Part shown: piece after piece, positions 40,116 through 49,797 of the stretch
Position numbering within the stretch: position 1 is the stretch's first letter
Layout: each line of letters begins with the position of its first letter
Source: Bog-257 sp963834135
GTDB lineage: Bacteria > Acidobacteriota > Terriglobia > Terriglobales > Acidobacteriaceae
Assembly (NCBI GenBank): GCA_963834135.1
Contig: CAWIAN010000005.1
Location: 434,001-498,000 of the forward strand
DNA length: 64,000 nt
Direction: 5' to 3'
The notes under the pieces: generated by a model
What the model was told of the DNA's origin: nothing
The model's database searches: none
Seen by the model: only the letters and a program-made list of their open reading frames with translations
Program-made: the position numbers and the translations under genes

Positions 40116-42710
40116 ATGGCCTTAACTCCCGGTATCAAGCTTGGCCCCTACGAAATCCTCTCATTCATCGGAGCAGGAGGCATGGGAGAGGTGTACCGTG
40201 CCCGCGACTCGCGCCTGGGACGAGAGGTCGCGATCAAAGTCTTGCCGCCGTCGTTTGCCGCCGACACGGAACGGTTGCGCCGCTTCGAGCAGGAAGCTCG
40301 AGCGGTCGCCGCGTTAAGTCATCCCAACATTTTGGCGGTGCACGACATTGGGCAGTACGAGGGCGCGCCGTTCCTGGTTTCGGAGCTGCTGGAAGGCGAA
40401 AGCCTGCGCGATATTGTGGCCCGCGGACCGCTCTCCCATCGCAAAGCGATTGACTACGCCGTACAGACCGCGCACGGACTGGCCGCCGCCCATGGGAAAG
40501 ACATCGCTCATCGCGACCTGAAGCCCGACAATATTTTCGTTACCCGGGAAGGCCGGGTGAAGATCCTGGACTTCGGGCTGGCCAAGACGGTCCAGAAGCC
40601 CACCGTGCAAGGGCACGGCGCAGGATTGGCGACGATGACCGCCGTCGCGCCAGCGACCGATATCGGCACGGTGATGGGGACCGCAGGCTACATGTCGCCC
40701 GAGCAGGTACGCGGAGGAGTTGTCGACTGCCGCACGGATATTTTTAGCTTCGGAGCCGTACTTTACGAGATGCTCATCGGCCAGCGTGCGTTTAAGCGAG
40801 ACACGGCGGCGGACACCATGGCTGCGATCTTGAACGACGATCCGCCGGAGTTGGCGGAGTCCGGACGGCAGATTCCGCCCGTACTCGACCGGATCGTGCG
40901 GCACTGCCTGGAGAAGTCTCCCGAGCAGCGATTCCAATCGGCACGAGATCTGGCCTTCGACCTGGAAGCGATTACGACGCTTACGGCGTCAGGCGGCATG
41001 AGTGCTGCGAAGGTGAGGGAGCGTCAGCGCTGGTGGTATGCGGTAGCCGTCGCCGCGTTGCTGGCATTGGCCGTGGCCGGAGGATGGAAGCTGTCTGCCG
41101 CTTTGCGTCCGGTTGCGGGATCGAAGTTTCACCAGTTGACCTACCGCCGAGGCACACCGGGCAACTCCAGGTTTACGTCCGATGGCCGCAATATTATTTA
41201 CACGGCGGCCTGGGAAGGATCCCAACCGGAACTGTACACGGTGGCGGCCAATGGAGTCGGAGGACATTCGCTGGGCATACGAAATGCCCGACTCCTGGCT
41301 GTTTCCAAGAATGGTGAGCTGGCAGTCGCGCTTGCTCCGGCGAACGTGGCGCCTTTCCTGACGCCGGGTACGCTGGCAAGAACCTTGGACAACAGCAGCG
41401 CTCCCAAGCCGGAGATCGAGAACATCGTGGCGGCCGATTTCACGCCGGACGGAAGCGCGCTCGCGATCGTGCGTTACATTCCAGCAGACTTCATCTGCCA
41501 GGTCGAATATCCGATTGGGAACGTGCTCTACCGCGCAGCGGCGGTGGACAATCTTCGGTTTTCCCCGGACGGCAGCTACCTGGCATTTATCAGTCACGAC
41601 AATGCGGGAGACGACCGAGGCACGGTCATCATTCTGCGCAAGACGGGAGAGAAAGTTGCAGCCAGTCCGTTGTATGAAAGTGCGCAAGGTCTGGCTTGGA
41701 GTTCCGCAGGTGACGAGGTTTGGACTACATCGCCGCTGGAGTCGGGAGAGGTCCATGCGTTGAGTCTTTCGGGTAAGACGCGTGAGCCGTTAGCTGTTCC
41801 CGGCCGTCTTAGAATCCAAGACATCGCGCCGAATGGTCAGCTTCTGGTGGAGCAGGGCATTGCTCGCCGCGGCATGGTCGTCTCCAGTGAGACGGGAAAA
41901 TCGGAGCGCGATCTCTCCTGGCTCGACTTTGGATATTTGCGCGATATCAGCCGGGACGGGAAGACGATCCTGTTCGAGGAAGAGGGGAGTGAAGCCGAGA
42001 ACTACCAGATCCTGGTGCGGGATGTTGACGGCTCGTCCGCAACTCCCATCGGCGAAGGATATGGCTTGGCAATTTCCAATGACAAACATTGGGTGTTAGG
42101 CCAGAAACTGGTATCGCCGAAGGACGAAATCTGGCTGCTGCCAGTTGGGCCTGGAGAAGCTCGACGTATCAGCCCTCCGAACCTGTCGCCCATAATCGGG
42201 GCAATGTTCCTCTCAGACAACCGGCACGTGGTTTATGTGGCCCAAGATGGCAACCGCCGTCCGCGCACTTGGCTTCAGAATCTCGATGGCGGTGACCCTC
42301 GTCCGATCACGCCCGAGGGCACTGTGGGCACCCTGGTTTCGCCCGACGATAAATGGTTGGTAGCAGGGCGGAGGATTGGCGCTACTGCGGTTTTCAAAGG
42401 TGTGCTGGTATCGATGGACAACGGGAACATCCAAGAGATCCCTGGTCTGAAGCCGGACGAGCAAGTGCTGGGATGGGCCAGCGACGGTCAGCTCTACATT
42501 GCTCCCCTCGACTACAACGGTCGGGCGGCGCTGCACGTCGAAAAAATGAACCCTCATACCGGGGCTCGCAGCGCGTGGCGAGATCTGCCGATTCCGGTCA
42601 TTGGAGGGATATTCCCTGATGCTCCTCTCGTCACGCCCAACGGCGAGACCTATGGCTTCGACTACCGTATGCGCCTCTCCGATCTTTACACCGTGACCGG
42701 AGTGCACTGA
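40116..42710 (+). CDS. transmembrane Ser/Thr protein kinase with C-terminal beta-propeller
   Basis: An 864-residue Hanks-type kinase: glycine loop GAGGMGEVYRARD, K41 in VAIKVLP, HRDLKPDN (H132, D134), DFGLAKT, GTAGYMSPEQVRG. The kinase domain ends near 290. A transmembrane helix lies at about 308-330 (WWYAVAVAALLALAVAGGWK). The extracytoplasmic half (~335-864) consists of WD40/TolB-like propeller repeats (FTSDGRNIIYTAA, FTPDGSALAIV, FSPDGSYLAFISHD, DISRDGKTILFEEE, VSPDDKWLVAG), a sensor layout common in Acidobacteria. Its substrates are unknown. Confidence 0.9.
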   Translation: MALTPGIKLGPYEILSFIGAGGMGEVYRARDSRLGREVAIKVLPPSFAADTERLRRFEQEARAVAALSHPNILAVHDIGQYEGAPFLVSELLEGESLRDIVARGPLSHRKAIDYAVQTAHGLAAAHGKDIAHRDLKPDNIFVTREGRVKILDFGLAKTVQKPTVQGHGAGLATMTAVAPATDIGTVMGTAGYMSPEQVRGGVVDCRTDIFSFGAVLYEMLIGQRAFKRDTAADTMAAILNDDPPELAESGRQIPPVLDRIVRHCLEKSPEQRFQSARDLAFDLEAITTLTASGGMSAAKVRERQRWWYAVAVAALLALAVAGGWKLSAALRPVAGSKFHQLTYRRGTPGNSRFTSDGRNIIYTAAWEGSQPELYTVAANGVGGHSLGIRNARLLAVSKNGELAVALAPANVAPFLTPGTLARTLDNSSAPKPEIENIVAADFTPDGSALAIVRYIPADFICQVEYPIGNVLYRAAAVDNLRFSPDGSYLAFISHDNAGDDRGTVIILRKTGEKVAASPLYESAQGLAWSSAGDEVWTTSPLESGEVHALSLSGKTREPLAVPGRLRIQDIAPNGQLLVEQGIARRGMVVSSETGKSERDLSWLDFGYLRDISRDGKTILFEEEGSEAENYQILVRDVDGSSATPIGEGYGLAISNDKHWVLGQKLVSPKDEIWLLPVGPGEARRISPPNLSPIIGAMFLSDNRHVVYVAQDGNRRPRTWLQNLDGGDPRPITPEGTVGTLVSPDDKWLVAGRRIGATAVFKGVLVSMDNGNIQEIPGLKPDEQVLGWASDGQLYIAPLDYNGRAALHVEKMNPHTGARSAWRDLPIPVIGGIFPDAPLVTPNGETYGFDYRMRLSDLYTVTGVH

Positions 42711-43210
42711 GCGCGGTTGCTGTCCTGGCAACGAACGAGCCGCCAAAAGCAATTCCCATTCCGGCTCGCGATCGTCCTACTCACATTCGTTGCGGACGCT
42801 CGTCACTGACAAGCGATTAAATTTCACGAACAATCGACGCCATTCAGTCCGCTGTCAATGGTCAGCATGGCGCCCGCACACCAACCCGCACAGTTCCATC
42901 GATGCCTACCCATCCTCTCGTGTGCACTGGTGTTTCTCTTCGCTTTCCACGCTAAAACCGCAGTTTATGGCGAAGGTCTTCGAGCGAAGCCGCACACGAA
43001 CACGGCGTCGAAGCTTTGTTTGACCAACAAGATGGTCGCCCGCCGCCCGGCTTCAACGCGCCTGCTCTCCTTGGCCTTTCAACCAACTTCAAGCGATTTC
43101 CGGCACCCCGGGTCAGACCGCCTTTCCCTGTTTTCGCAGAAGGAAAAGGGATTCGCTCCCGCGCTTTGTTTCAGCGGCCTGTCGCCTCCGGCCATTGCGA
43201 AGGAGACAAA
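42711..43210. other. 500-bp region without a supported gene
   Basis: Between the kinase stop and the TonB receptor start. Two short overlapping plus-strand frames (42790-43023, 42858-43214) have no recognisable composition or ribosome-binding site and overlap each other. The region probably holds the receptor promoter, which I could not place. Confidence 0.4.
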
Positions 43211-46200
43211 ATGAGGCTGTCCTCTGCTGGGACGGTGTTCCACCATTCCACGCTCGGCAACATCAGTATCTCGGTCTTGCTCGTCCTCGTTCTTACCCTA
43301 GCCTCTGTCGCACAGATTGTTGGTGGCGCCATCTCCGGAACCGTCCGCGATCCCAGTGGAGCGGCCGTTCCCGGCGCCAGTATCGTTCTCACCAACATTG
43401 AAACGGGTTTGCAGCGGAGCATGATGACCAGCGATGTCGGCCGGTACAGCATTCCTTCCATCGCTGTTGGGCATTACAAACTCCAGGTCAGCCAAGCCGG
43501 ATTCCAGTCGCTGGTCAGGGCCGACGTCAACGTGGCAGTCGGGCAGGTGACCGTGGTCGACGTGACCTTGCGGCTAGCCGGCGTGCAGGAAGAAGTCACG
43601 GTGAAGGAGAATCCGGTATCGGATGTCGTCGTTTCAACTCAGCAGAGTTCAGGGCTGGTCACCGAACGCGAAGTGAAGGACTTACCGCTGAACGGACGCA
43701 GCTTTGATGAACTGCTGGCGCTGAATCCGACGATCGTTAACTACACATCCGAGCGCTCCGGTGGCATCGGAACATCGAATTCCGCTGTTGGCAATATGTT
43801 CTCCGTAGCGGGTCATCGTCCGCAGGACAATCTCTTCCTGCTGAATGGCGTTGAGTACACCGGCGCTTCCGAGATTAACGTCACTCCCGGAGGAACCAGC
43901 GGACAGTTGCTGGGTGTGGATGCCGTGCGGGAGTTCAACGTCGTCTCTGATACCTATGGCGCGGAGTATGGCAAACGCGCCGGTGCGCAGGTCAGCATCG
44001 TGACTTCGTCCGGAACGAACCAACCGCACGGAAGCGTGTATGAATTTCTCCGCAATAGCGCTCTCGACGCCAGAAACTACTTTGACCAGGGGTCGATTCC
44101 ACAGTTCCAACGAAATGTTTTTGGCGGCTCGCTGGGTGGTCCGCTAAAGAAAAACAAACTGTTCCTCTTCGGGAACTTCGAGGGGTATGTCCAACACCTT
44201 GGACTGAGCGACGTCACTCTAGTTCCGGACAACAACGCCCGCCGAGGTTATCTGCCGGATGCCAACGGAAATCTGACGTACCTAGGAGTGGCGCCGGCCG
44301 TGGTGCCTCTGCTCTCGCTGTGGCCTGTGCAGAACGGACCCGAAGTCGGCGGCGGAATCGCTTACGCCTACAGTCATCCCTTGCAGAAAATTCGCGAAGA
44401 CTTCGGCACCACGCGTCTCGACGATAACATCTCGAACAGCGACGCTCTGTTTGCTGCGTACACGATCGATGACAGCGATGCCAACACGCCCTCGGTTGAT
44501 CCGCTCAGCCTGATCGCCGAAACCTTGCGCGAACAGGTTTTCAGTGTGCAGGAGCAACACGTCATCTCGCCGACATTCCTGAATACCGTTCGTCTGGGCT
44601 TCTCGCGAGCATCCTTCTTCTTCACAGGCAGCACGCCCGTTGCTGTTCCGGGCTGGGTGCAAGGCGACCCGATTGGAGCCGTGGTGGTGGGTGGCGGCAC
44701 CGCTCTCAATGGTGCGTCGCAGATCAGCCTGGCGGGAACGAACGCGGGCAGCAATCTACAGGCGGCGCGCACTCTTTATACGATTGACGACCACATCGTA
44801 CTCTCGCACGGTATCCATCAGATCGAGGCTGGTGTGATGGTTGCAGGTTCTGCGGGCCAATGACGATCTGGCGCAGTATCAGTATGGCCAGGCTTCGTTC
44901 GGCAGTCTTGCCTCGTTTCTGGAAGGCAAGGTTTCAACGTTCACAGTCGTTCCTTCACCAACGCCCTTGAATTGGCGATCGCTTGAAATCGCCGGCTTTA
45001 TTCAGGACGTAGTGCGCCTCACTTCGCGTCTTGAATTGCGAGTCGGACTGCGCATCGAGGGTACGAATGGCTGGAACGAGGCTCATGGCCGGGCCGCGAA
45101 TTACTTGTTCGACTCAAGCGGCGTGATCGAGATGGATCCTCGCATTGGAAATTCGGTATTCAGCAACAATAAGGCGACGTTTCTGCCTGCGCCTCGTGTC
45201 GGTATTTCGTGGGACCCTTCTGGACAGGGAAAAACGGTGATTGATGCCGGGTTCGGCATGTACTACGATCTGCTCGACAGTATCGACTACCGTCTCGATC
45301 AAACCGCTCCGTTCAACACGACCCAGACACTGAAGAACGTACCGGCGTCGAGCCTCAACATCGTTCCGGGCCAACCGCTGCCCAGCGGCAGCCTGATTTC
45401 TCCCAGTGGAATTCAACCGAACGCCGATACGCCGACCACGATTTCCTATTCGCTGAAGGTGCAACAGCAGATCACCCGCAACATGTCGTTTAGCCTTGGA
45501 TATGCAGGCTCGCATGGATACCACCAGATGCTCTCAGAAGACATGAATGAACCGGTGCCGACTATCTGCCCCGCAAACCCTTGCCCAGCGGGCCTTCCGG
45601 CGGGCACGGTGTATTACCCCAAGGGCGCGCCGCTCGCAAATTCCAATCTTGCGAACACCACCACCTGGATGTCGGAAGGCGTGAGTTCCTACAACGCGAT
45701 GGTGGTTGACGTGCGTCAAAACCTCAGCCATGGATTGCAGTTTCGAGGTTCCTACACCTGGTCCAAGAGCATGGACGACGGCACCGCATGGAACAGCAGT
45801 GTCGGAGCGAACGCTCCGGGCTTCGTGATGTTTCCCCTGGATCCCAAGCTGGACTGGGGATTGGCGAATACCGACATTCGGAACCTCGGCGTGGTAAGCG
45901 GCACGTACCAACTGCCATTCGGAAGCGGCACGCGCTTCTTTTCAGCCGGCAATGGCTGGCGCGGCGTGCTGATTTCAGGCTGGTCGATGAGCGCGATTGG
46001 CACCGTGCAATCCGGCTTCCCCTTCACTCCGCAACTCGGCTTCAATCCGAGCAATAACGGCGATACTCGCAACCCGATTCGCCCATCCTGGAATCCAGAT
46101 TTCAGCGGCAGCATCATCACGGGCAGCGCCTTGCAGTACTACAATCCGAACGCCTTTGTTCTTCCTGCAGCGGGCACGTACGGCAACGTTCCTCGGAACT

Positions 46201-46445
46201 GCCTGGTTGGTCCAGGCATGTCGGAGCTGGATCTGTCATTTCAGAAGGCCACGCGCCTGTCGGAACGGCTCAACCTGCAATTTCGCGCGGAGTTCTTCAA
46301 TATTCTGAACCACACGAACTTCGGCACACCAAACGCCGTGGTATTCACGTCAGCGACCAGCGTGGCATCATCGACCGCAGGACTCATCACTTATACGCGA
46401 ACGACCTCGCGGCAAATTCAGTTTGGACTGAAGTTATTGTTCTGA
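43211..46445 (+). pseudogene. Oar-like TonB-dependent receptor split by a +1 frameshift
   Basis: Two frames together make one receptor of ~1077 residues. The first (43211-44863) has the start MRLSSAGTVF after GAAGGAG, a hydrophobic signal, the carboxypeptidase-regulatory domain (GGAISGTVRDPSGAAVPGAS) and the plug (NGVEYTGASEIN, VREFNVVSDTYGAEYGKRAG). It runs out of frame after GIHQIEAGVMV and stops at 44863. The second picks up at once as QVLRANDDLAQYQYGQASF and carries the rest of the barrel to a terminal aromatic (LKLLF). Removing one base among 44840-44843 restores the frame. It may be a true inactivating mutation or a sequencing/assembly error. Confidence 0.8.
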
Positions 46446-46523
46446 GAGGGCATGAAGTCGGCGTGTGGAACTCTACCGAGAGCTTCGCTTGACAGCATAT
46501 TGCGACGGGAGAACTATGGAGCG

Positions 46524-48014
46524 ATGAGTTTCTCCCGCCGCAATTTCTTGAAGGCCGCCGGTGTTGTCGCTGGTAGCACGCTTGCTCCACGGATCGAAGG
46601 CAGCACAGAATTATGGGTGCAAGGTGAGACGCCAACGGAAGAAAGCAAGGCCGACTATAGCATCAGGATCGCTGCAAGCCCGGTAGAGGTATCGTCCAAG
46701 CTTATCCTCTCCACGACGACCTACAATGGCCAATTTCCGGGGCCATTACTGCGTTTCAAGGAAGGGCAGCCCGTCACCATCGACATCTTTAACGACACCA
46801 ACACCCCGGAGCAATTGCACTGGCATGGCCAGAATGTTCCGGTTGAAGTGGATGGAGCGGCGGAAGAGGGAACACCCTTTATTCCAGCCCACGGTAAGCG
46901 GCGCGTCGTCTTTAAGCCGCGGCCCTCCGGCTTTCGCTTTTATCACACGCACAACCGCGCTGGCGCGGATTTGTCGGCTGGGCAGTACAGCGGGCAGGTT
47001 GGTCCGGTGTATATCGAACCAAAGAATGATGCCGGACGTTACGACCGAGAGGTATTTCTCACGCTGAAAGAATTTCAGCCAACATTGAGCCGCGGCGGCG
47101 ATATGGCGATGGACTTCTTGTCGCCGTCGGCTCCGGTGAAAGCTCTTCAGGGGCGGGGCGACAGCGATATGAAGGCGTCCATGGCAAGAGGCGCCGCGAA
47201 AGGCTATGAAGTGGGGTACGAAGTATTCACCATCAACGGCCGCATGTTGGGCCAGGGTGAGCCGATTCTCGTGAAGCCGGGAGAACGTGTACTCTTCCAC
47301 GTTCTGAATGGCAGCGCGACGGAGATTCGCAGCCTCGCGCTGCCCGGGCACTCGTTCCAGGTGGTCGCGCTGGACGGTAATCCGGTGCCGAATCCCGCCA
47401 ACTTTCCGGTCCTGTGGCTGGGGACAGCGGAGCGCGTCTCCGCCATTGTGGAGATGGATCATCCTGGCGTTTGGGTTATGGGCGATCTAGCCGACGATGA
47501 CAGGCGTCACGGGATGGGCATCGTTGTGGAATATGCAGGACGCGCCGGCAAGCCGGAATGGACCGCGCCTCCGCCCTTCCGCTGGGGTTACGCGCGGTTC
47601 GCCAAGCCGGGCGCGATCGCAAATCCGCCCGACGAGAAGTTCGAGATGCTTTTCAGGAAACAGAATGCTGCCCAGGAAGGCTTCAATCGTTGGACCATCA
47701 ATGGTGTCGGCTATCCTATGACCAGCGCTCCTGTTCCGGCCACATACCACCTGACGGAAGGCAAGCGCTATCGCATTCACATGCGCAATGCCAGCGATGA
47801 TATTCATCCTATTCATCTACATCGTCACAGCTTCGAACTGACCAACGTCGCGGGGCAGTCGACAGCCGGCGTGATAAAAGACGTGTTCATGCTCGGCGGG
47901 TATCAGGAAGCCTCCATCGACTTTGTCGCCGACAATCCCGGAATGACCTTGTTTCATTGTCATCAACAATTGCACATGGACTTCGGTTTCATGACCTTGT
48001 TCGACTACGTTTAG
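46524..48014 (+). CDS. Tat-exported multicopper oxidase
   Basis: A 496-residue laccase-like enzyme with a twin-arginine signal (SRRNFLKAAGVVAGSTL). The four copper-binding blocks are present: QLHWHGQN, RFYHTHNRAG, DDIHPIHLHRHSFEL, and TLFHCHQQLHMDFGFM, with the Cys-His and axial Met of the type 1 site. It oxidises phenolic or metal substrates with reduction of O2 to water outside the cytoplasmic membrane. The start is ATG 46524 (GGAG a few bases upstream); the frame is open to 46452. It lies 78 bp after the TonB receptor pseudogene on the same strand and may share its transcript. Confidence 0.9.
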   Translation: MSFSRRNFLKAAGVVAGSTLAPRIEGSTELWVQGETPTEESKADYSIRIAASPVEVSSKLILSTTTYNGQFPGPLLRFKEGQPVTIDIFNDTNTPEQLHWHGQNVPVEVDGAAEEGTPFIPAHGKRRVVFKPRPSGFRFYHTHNRAGADLSAGQYSGQVGPVYIEPKNDAGRYDREVFLTLKEFQPTLSRGGDMAMDFLSPSAPVKALQGRGDSDMKASMARGAAKGYEVGYEVFTINGRMLGQGEPILVKPGERVLFHVLNGSATEIRSLALPGHSFQVVALDGNPVPNPANFPVLWLGTAERVSAIVEMDHPGVWVMGDLADDDRRHGMGIVVEYAGRAGKPEWTAPPPFRWGYARFAKPGAIANPPDEKFEMLFRKQNAAQEGFNRWTINGVGYPMTSAPVPATYHLTEGKRYRIHMRNASDDIHPIHLHRHSFELTNVAGQSTAGVIKDVFMLGGYQEASIDFVADNPGMTLFHCHQQLHMDFGFMTLFDYV

Positions 48015-48090
48015 CCGGACGGAGGGTTTCCTTCAGTCTTGCCTAAGATACAATGTGCGATGTTCGGACCAGTTGTCCCGACGAAAAGCT

Positions 48091-48732
48091 ATGTCGATTA
48101 AAGCTGACGCACCAGGACTGCGAATCTCCGCTTACATGAACCTTGAGCAGGCGATGGAAGAGGTCCGCGCCTATCTTGAGGCGCGGAAGAACTATTCCGA
48201 GATACAGGCGGATTTCGGTAGCTTCGTAGCCGGCCGGTTATCCATGCAGGGCGCATTCGTCAGTCGAATGGCGGAGATCTCAACGCGCTTGGGTCAGGTT
48301 GAGCCGAACAGCAAACTCGGAACGGTCGGTATCTTTCTTAAGCGAATCCTGAAGAAGTTAATCGGCTGGCACGCCAAGCCCGCGCAGGAATTCGATCGAA
48401 CCGCGGTCGAGGCGTTCCAGCAGATCCGCCAGGACATGCTTCAGTTACAAGAACAGATCGTCGTTTTGAACAAGAAGATAGACGCGGGTCAGAGCTTGGC
48501 ATTTCCCACCGCCGAATCGGTTCTGGCTTCCGGAAATGATTCAAAAGCGAATCGAGACGAGTTCTTGCGCTCGATGCTCCAGCTCTTCCGGAGCCTCATA
48601 TCAGCTCCGGCAGTGCAAACCGCCTTGCAGAGCGAAAAGCCTGAACTCCTGCAGAGAGTAGCAAGCTTGCTGAATAAGGCCGAGGCCGAATTCAGAAGTG
48701 AATCCCGCAGTTCCGACGCTTTCCGTTCCTGA
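48091..48732 (+). CDS. hypothetical protein with coiled-coil region
   Basis: A 213-residue soluble, mostly helical protein. The centre (LGTVGIFLKRILKKLIGWHA, then TAVEAFQQIRQDMLQLQEQI) resembles the N-terminal coiled-coil module often found ahead of methyltransferase or glycosyltransferase domains in surface-polysaccharide genes, but no catalytic domain follows. A TACAAT at 48049-48054 suggests transcription from about 48061. The frame is open from GTG 48055, but that codon would fall upstream of the start of transcription, so ATG 48091 is preferred. Function unknown. Confidence 0.6.
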   Translation: MSIKADAPGLRISAYMNLEQAMEEVRAYLEARKNYSEIQADFGSFVAGRLSMQGAFVSRMAEISTRLGQVEPNSKLGTVGIFLKRILKKLIGWHAKPAQEFDRTAVEAFQQIRQDMLQLQEQIVVLNKKIDAGQSLAFPTAESVLASGNDSKANRDEFLRSMLQLFRSLISAPAVQTALQSEKPELLQRVASLLNKAEAEFRSESRSSDAFRS

Positions 48733-48750
48733 TATGATCCCGAAAATACC

Positions 48751-49731
48751 TTACTGCTGTTCACCTGCGTCGTCTATAGGAACGCCTGTCGTTGTCCAGG
48801 TTTTATCGGGGTTATAGCTGCTCATGTCCTTTGCGATTGACGTAGTATTTGCTCCCAGGTCTTTCTGGAACACGACTCCGTTCTTGTCAATCAGAAAGGT
48901 CATCACTCCCGAGTTGCGGTACTCAGCGGGATAGGCGACGAAAGCGAAACCGCCCGTCATGTTTCCGTCGACGATATAGTTCTTCGCGCCACCCGGAGCG
49001 TGCGCTCCTTGCGCCTTGAGCGTGTGGAAGAAATAACCGTGAAACGGCTCAGGTTTCCCGCCAGTCGCGGCGTAGCCTTGCGCTGTAGCGTGCGCTACCA
49101 GAGGTCCGATTGGGCTTTCCGGCTGGCCTTCGTCGACCTTCCAGTACAGACCATTCTGCTTCCCTTCGTCGCTGATGATCTTCTGCGCATATTGATGAAT
49201 GGTGCTGCCGTCGTGCAGTTGCTGAAAATATTCCTGCTGCGCGTCGGCCAGATTCTCACAGACCGAGATCGCTTCCAATTCGTTCTTACCAATCCGGCGG
49301 AAGAGGATCTCCTGAACGCCCTGCTTGGTATCGAAGTACCACTGCCCGGACGCGTTCTTCTTCAGCGGAATGGGGAACGGCCAATTCTCAGCACCAATGT
49401 AGAGCGTTTCGTCGCCATCACTCTCAGCAGCCCAGCGGTTCATTTGCTGGAATCGCTTCAGAAAAATCTCGCGGTTGTTGTTGTCCTGCACCTCGTCCCC
49501 GGAGGAGACGAGGCTTGCCGCGGAGGCGCCCAGGACCGCAAGATCGTCAGCCGTCCCGGGCGACTGCACCGCCTGGTCCAGCGCTTTGCCGGCATCTTCC
49601 GGCGTTGCGAAGGTCTTCTGCCCGGCTTCCTGCGCAAATGCCGCAGAGACGGTCAGCGCCAACGAAAAAACGAATAATGAATTCAGTATCAGAGCCGCAC
49701 CCAACGTAGTAAGAGCTTTTCTCGAAGCCAT
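48751..49731 (-). CDS. DUF2950 family exported protein
   Basis: The 326-residue product has a signal peptide (GAALILNSLFVFSLALTVSA) and the DUF2950 core: KTFATPEDAGKALDQAVQS, YIGAENWPFPIPLKKNASGQ, FDTKQGVQEILFRRIGKNEL, GLYWKVDEGQPESPIGPL, GYFFHTLKAQG and GGFAFVAYPAEYRNSGVMTF. The function is unknown. It follows the DUF3300 gene after 66 bp on the same strand, a pairing I recall from many Gram-negative genomes, so the two probably work together at the envelope. The best start is ATG 49731, 10 bases after GGAGG; ATG 49740 is too close to it. Confidence 0.85.
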   Translation of the reverse strand: MASRKALTTLGAALILNSLFVFSLALTVSAAFAQEAGQKTFATPEDAGKALDQAVQSPGTADDLAVLGASAASLVSSGDEVQDNNNREIFLKRFQQMNRWAAESDGDETLYIGAENWPFPIPLKKNASGQWYFDTKQGVQEILFRRIGKNELEAISVCENLADAQQEYFQQLHDGSTIHQYAQKIISDEGKQNGLYWKVDEGQPESPIGPLVAHATAQGYAATGGKPEPFHGYFFHTLKAQGAHAPGGAKNYIVDGNMTGGFAFVAYPAEYRNSGVMTFLIDKNGVVFQKDLGANTTSIAKDMSSYNPDKTWTTTGVPIDDAGEQQ

Positions 49732-49797
49732 CTCAGGCATTCCTCCGTTGCTTCATCCCGCTAACTGTTGCCGTTAACTCGGGTCGCCGAGACTGAT

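Noticed and set aside
43016..43210. 65-residue N-terminal extension of the TonB receptor and the overlapping frame 42858-43214
   Set aside because: No signal or family similarity; the ATG at 43211 has a strong ribosome-binding site and begins the signal peptide.
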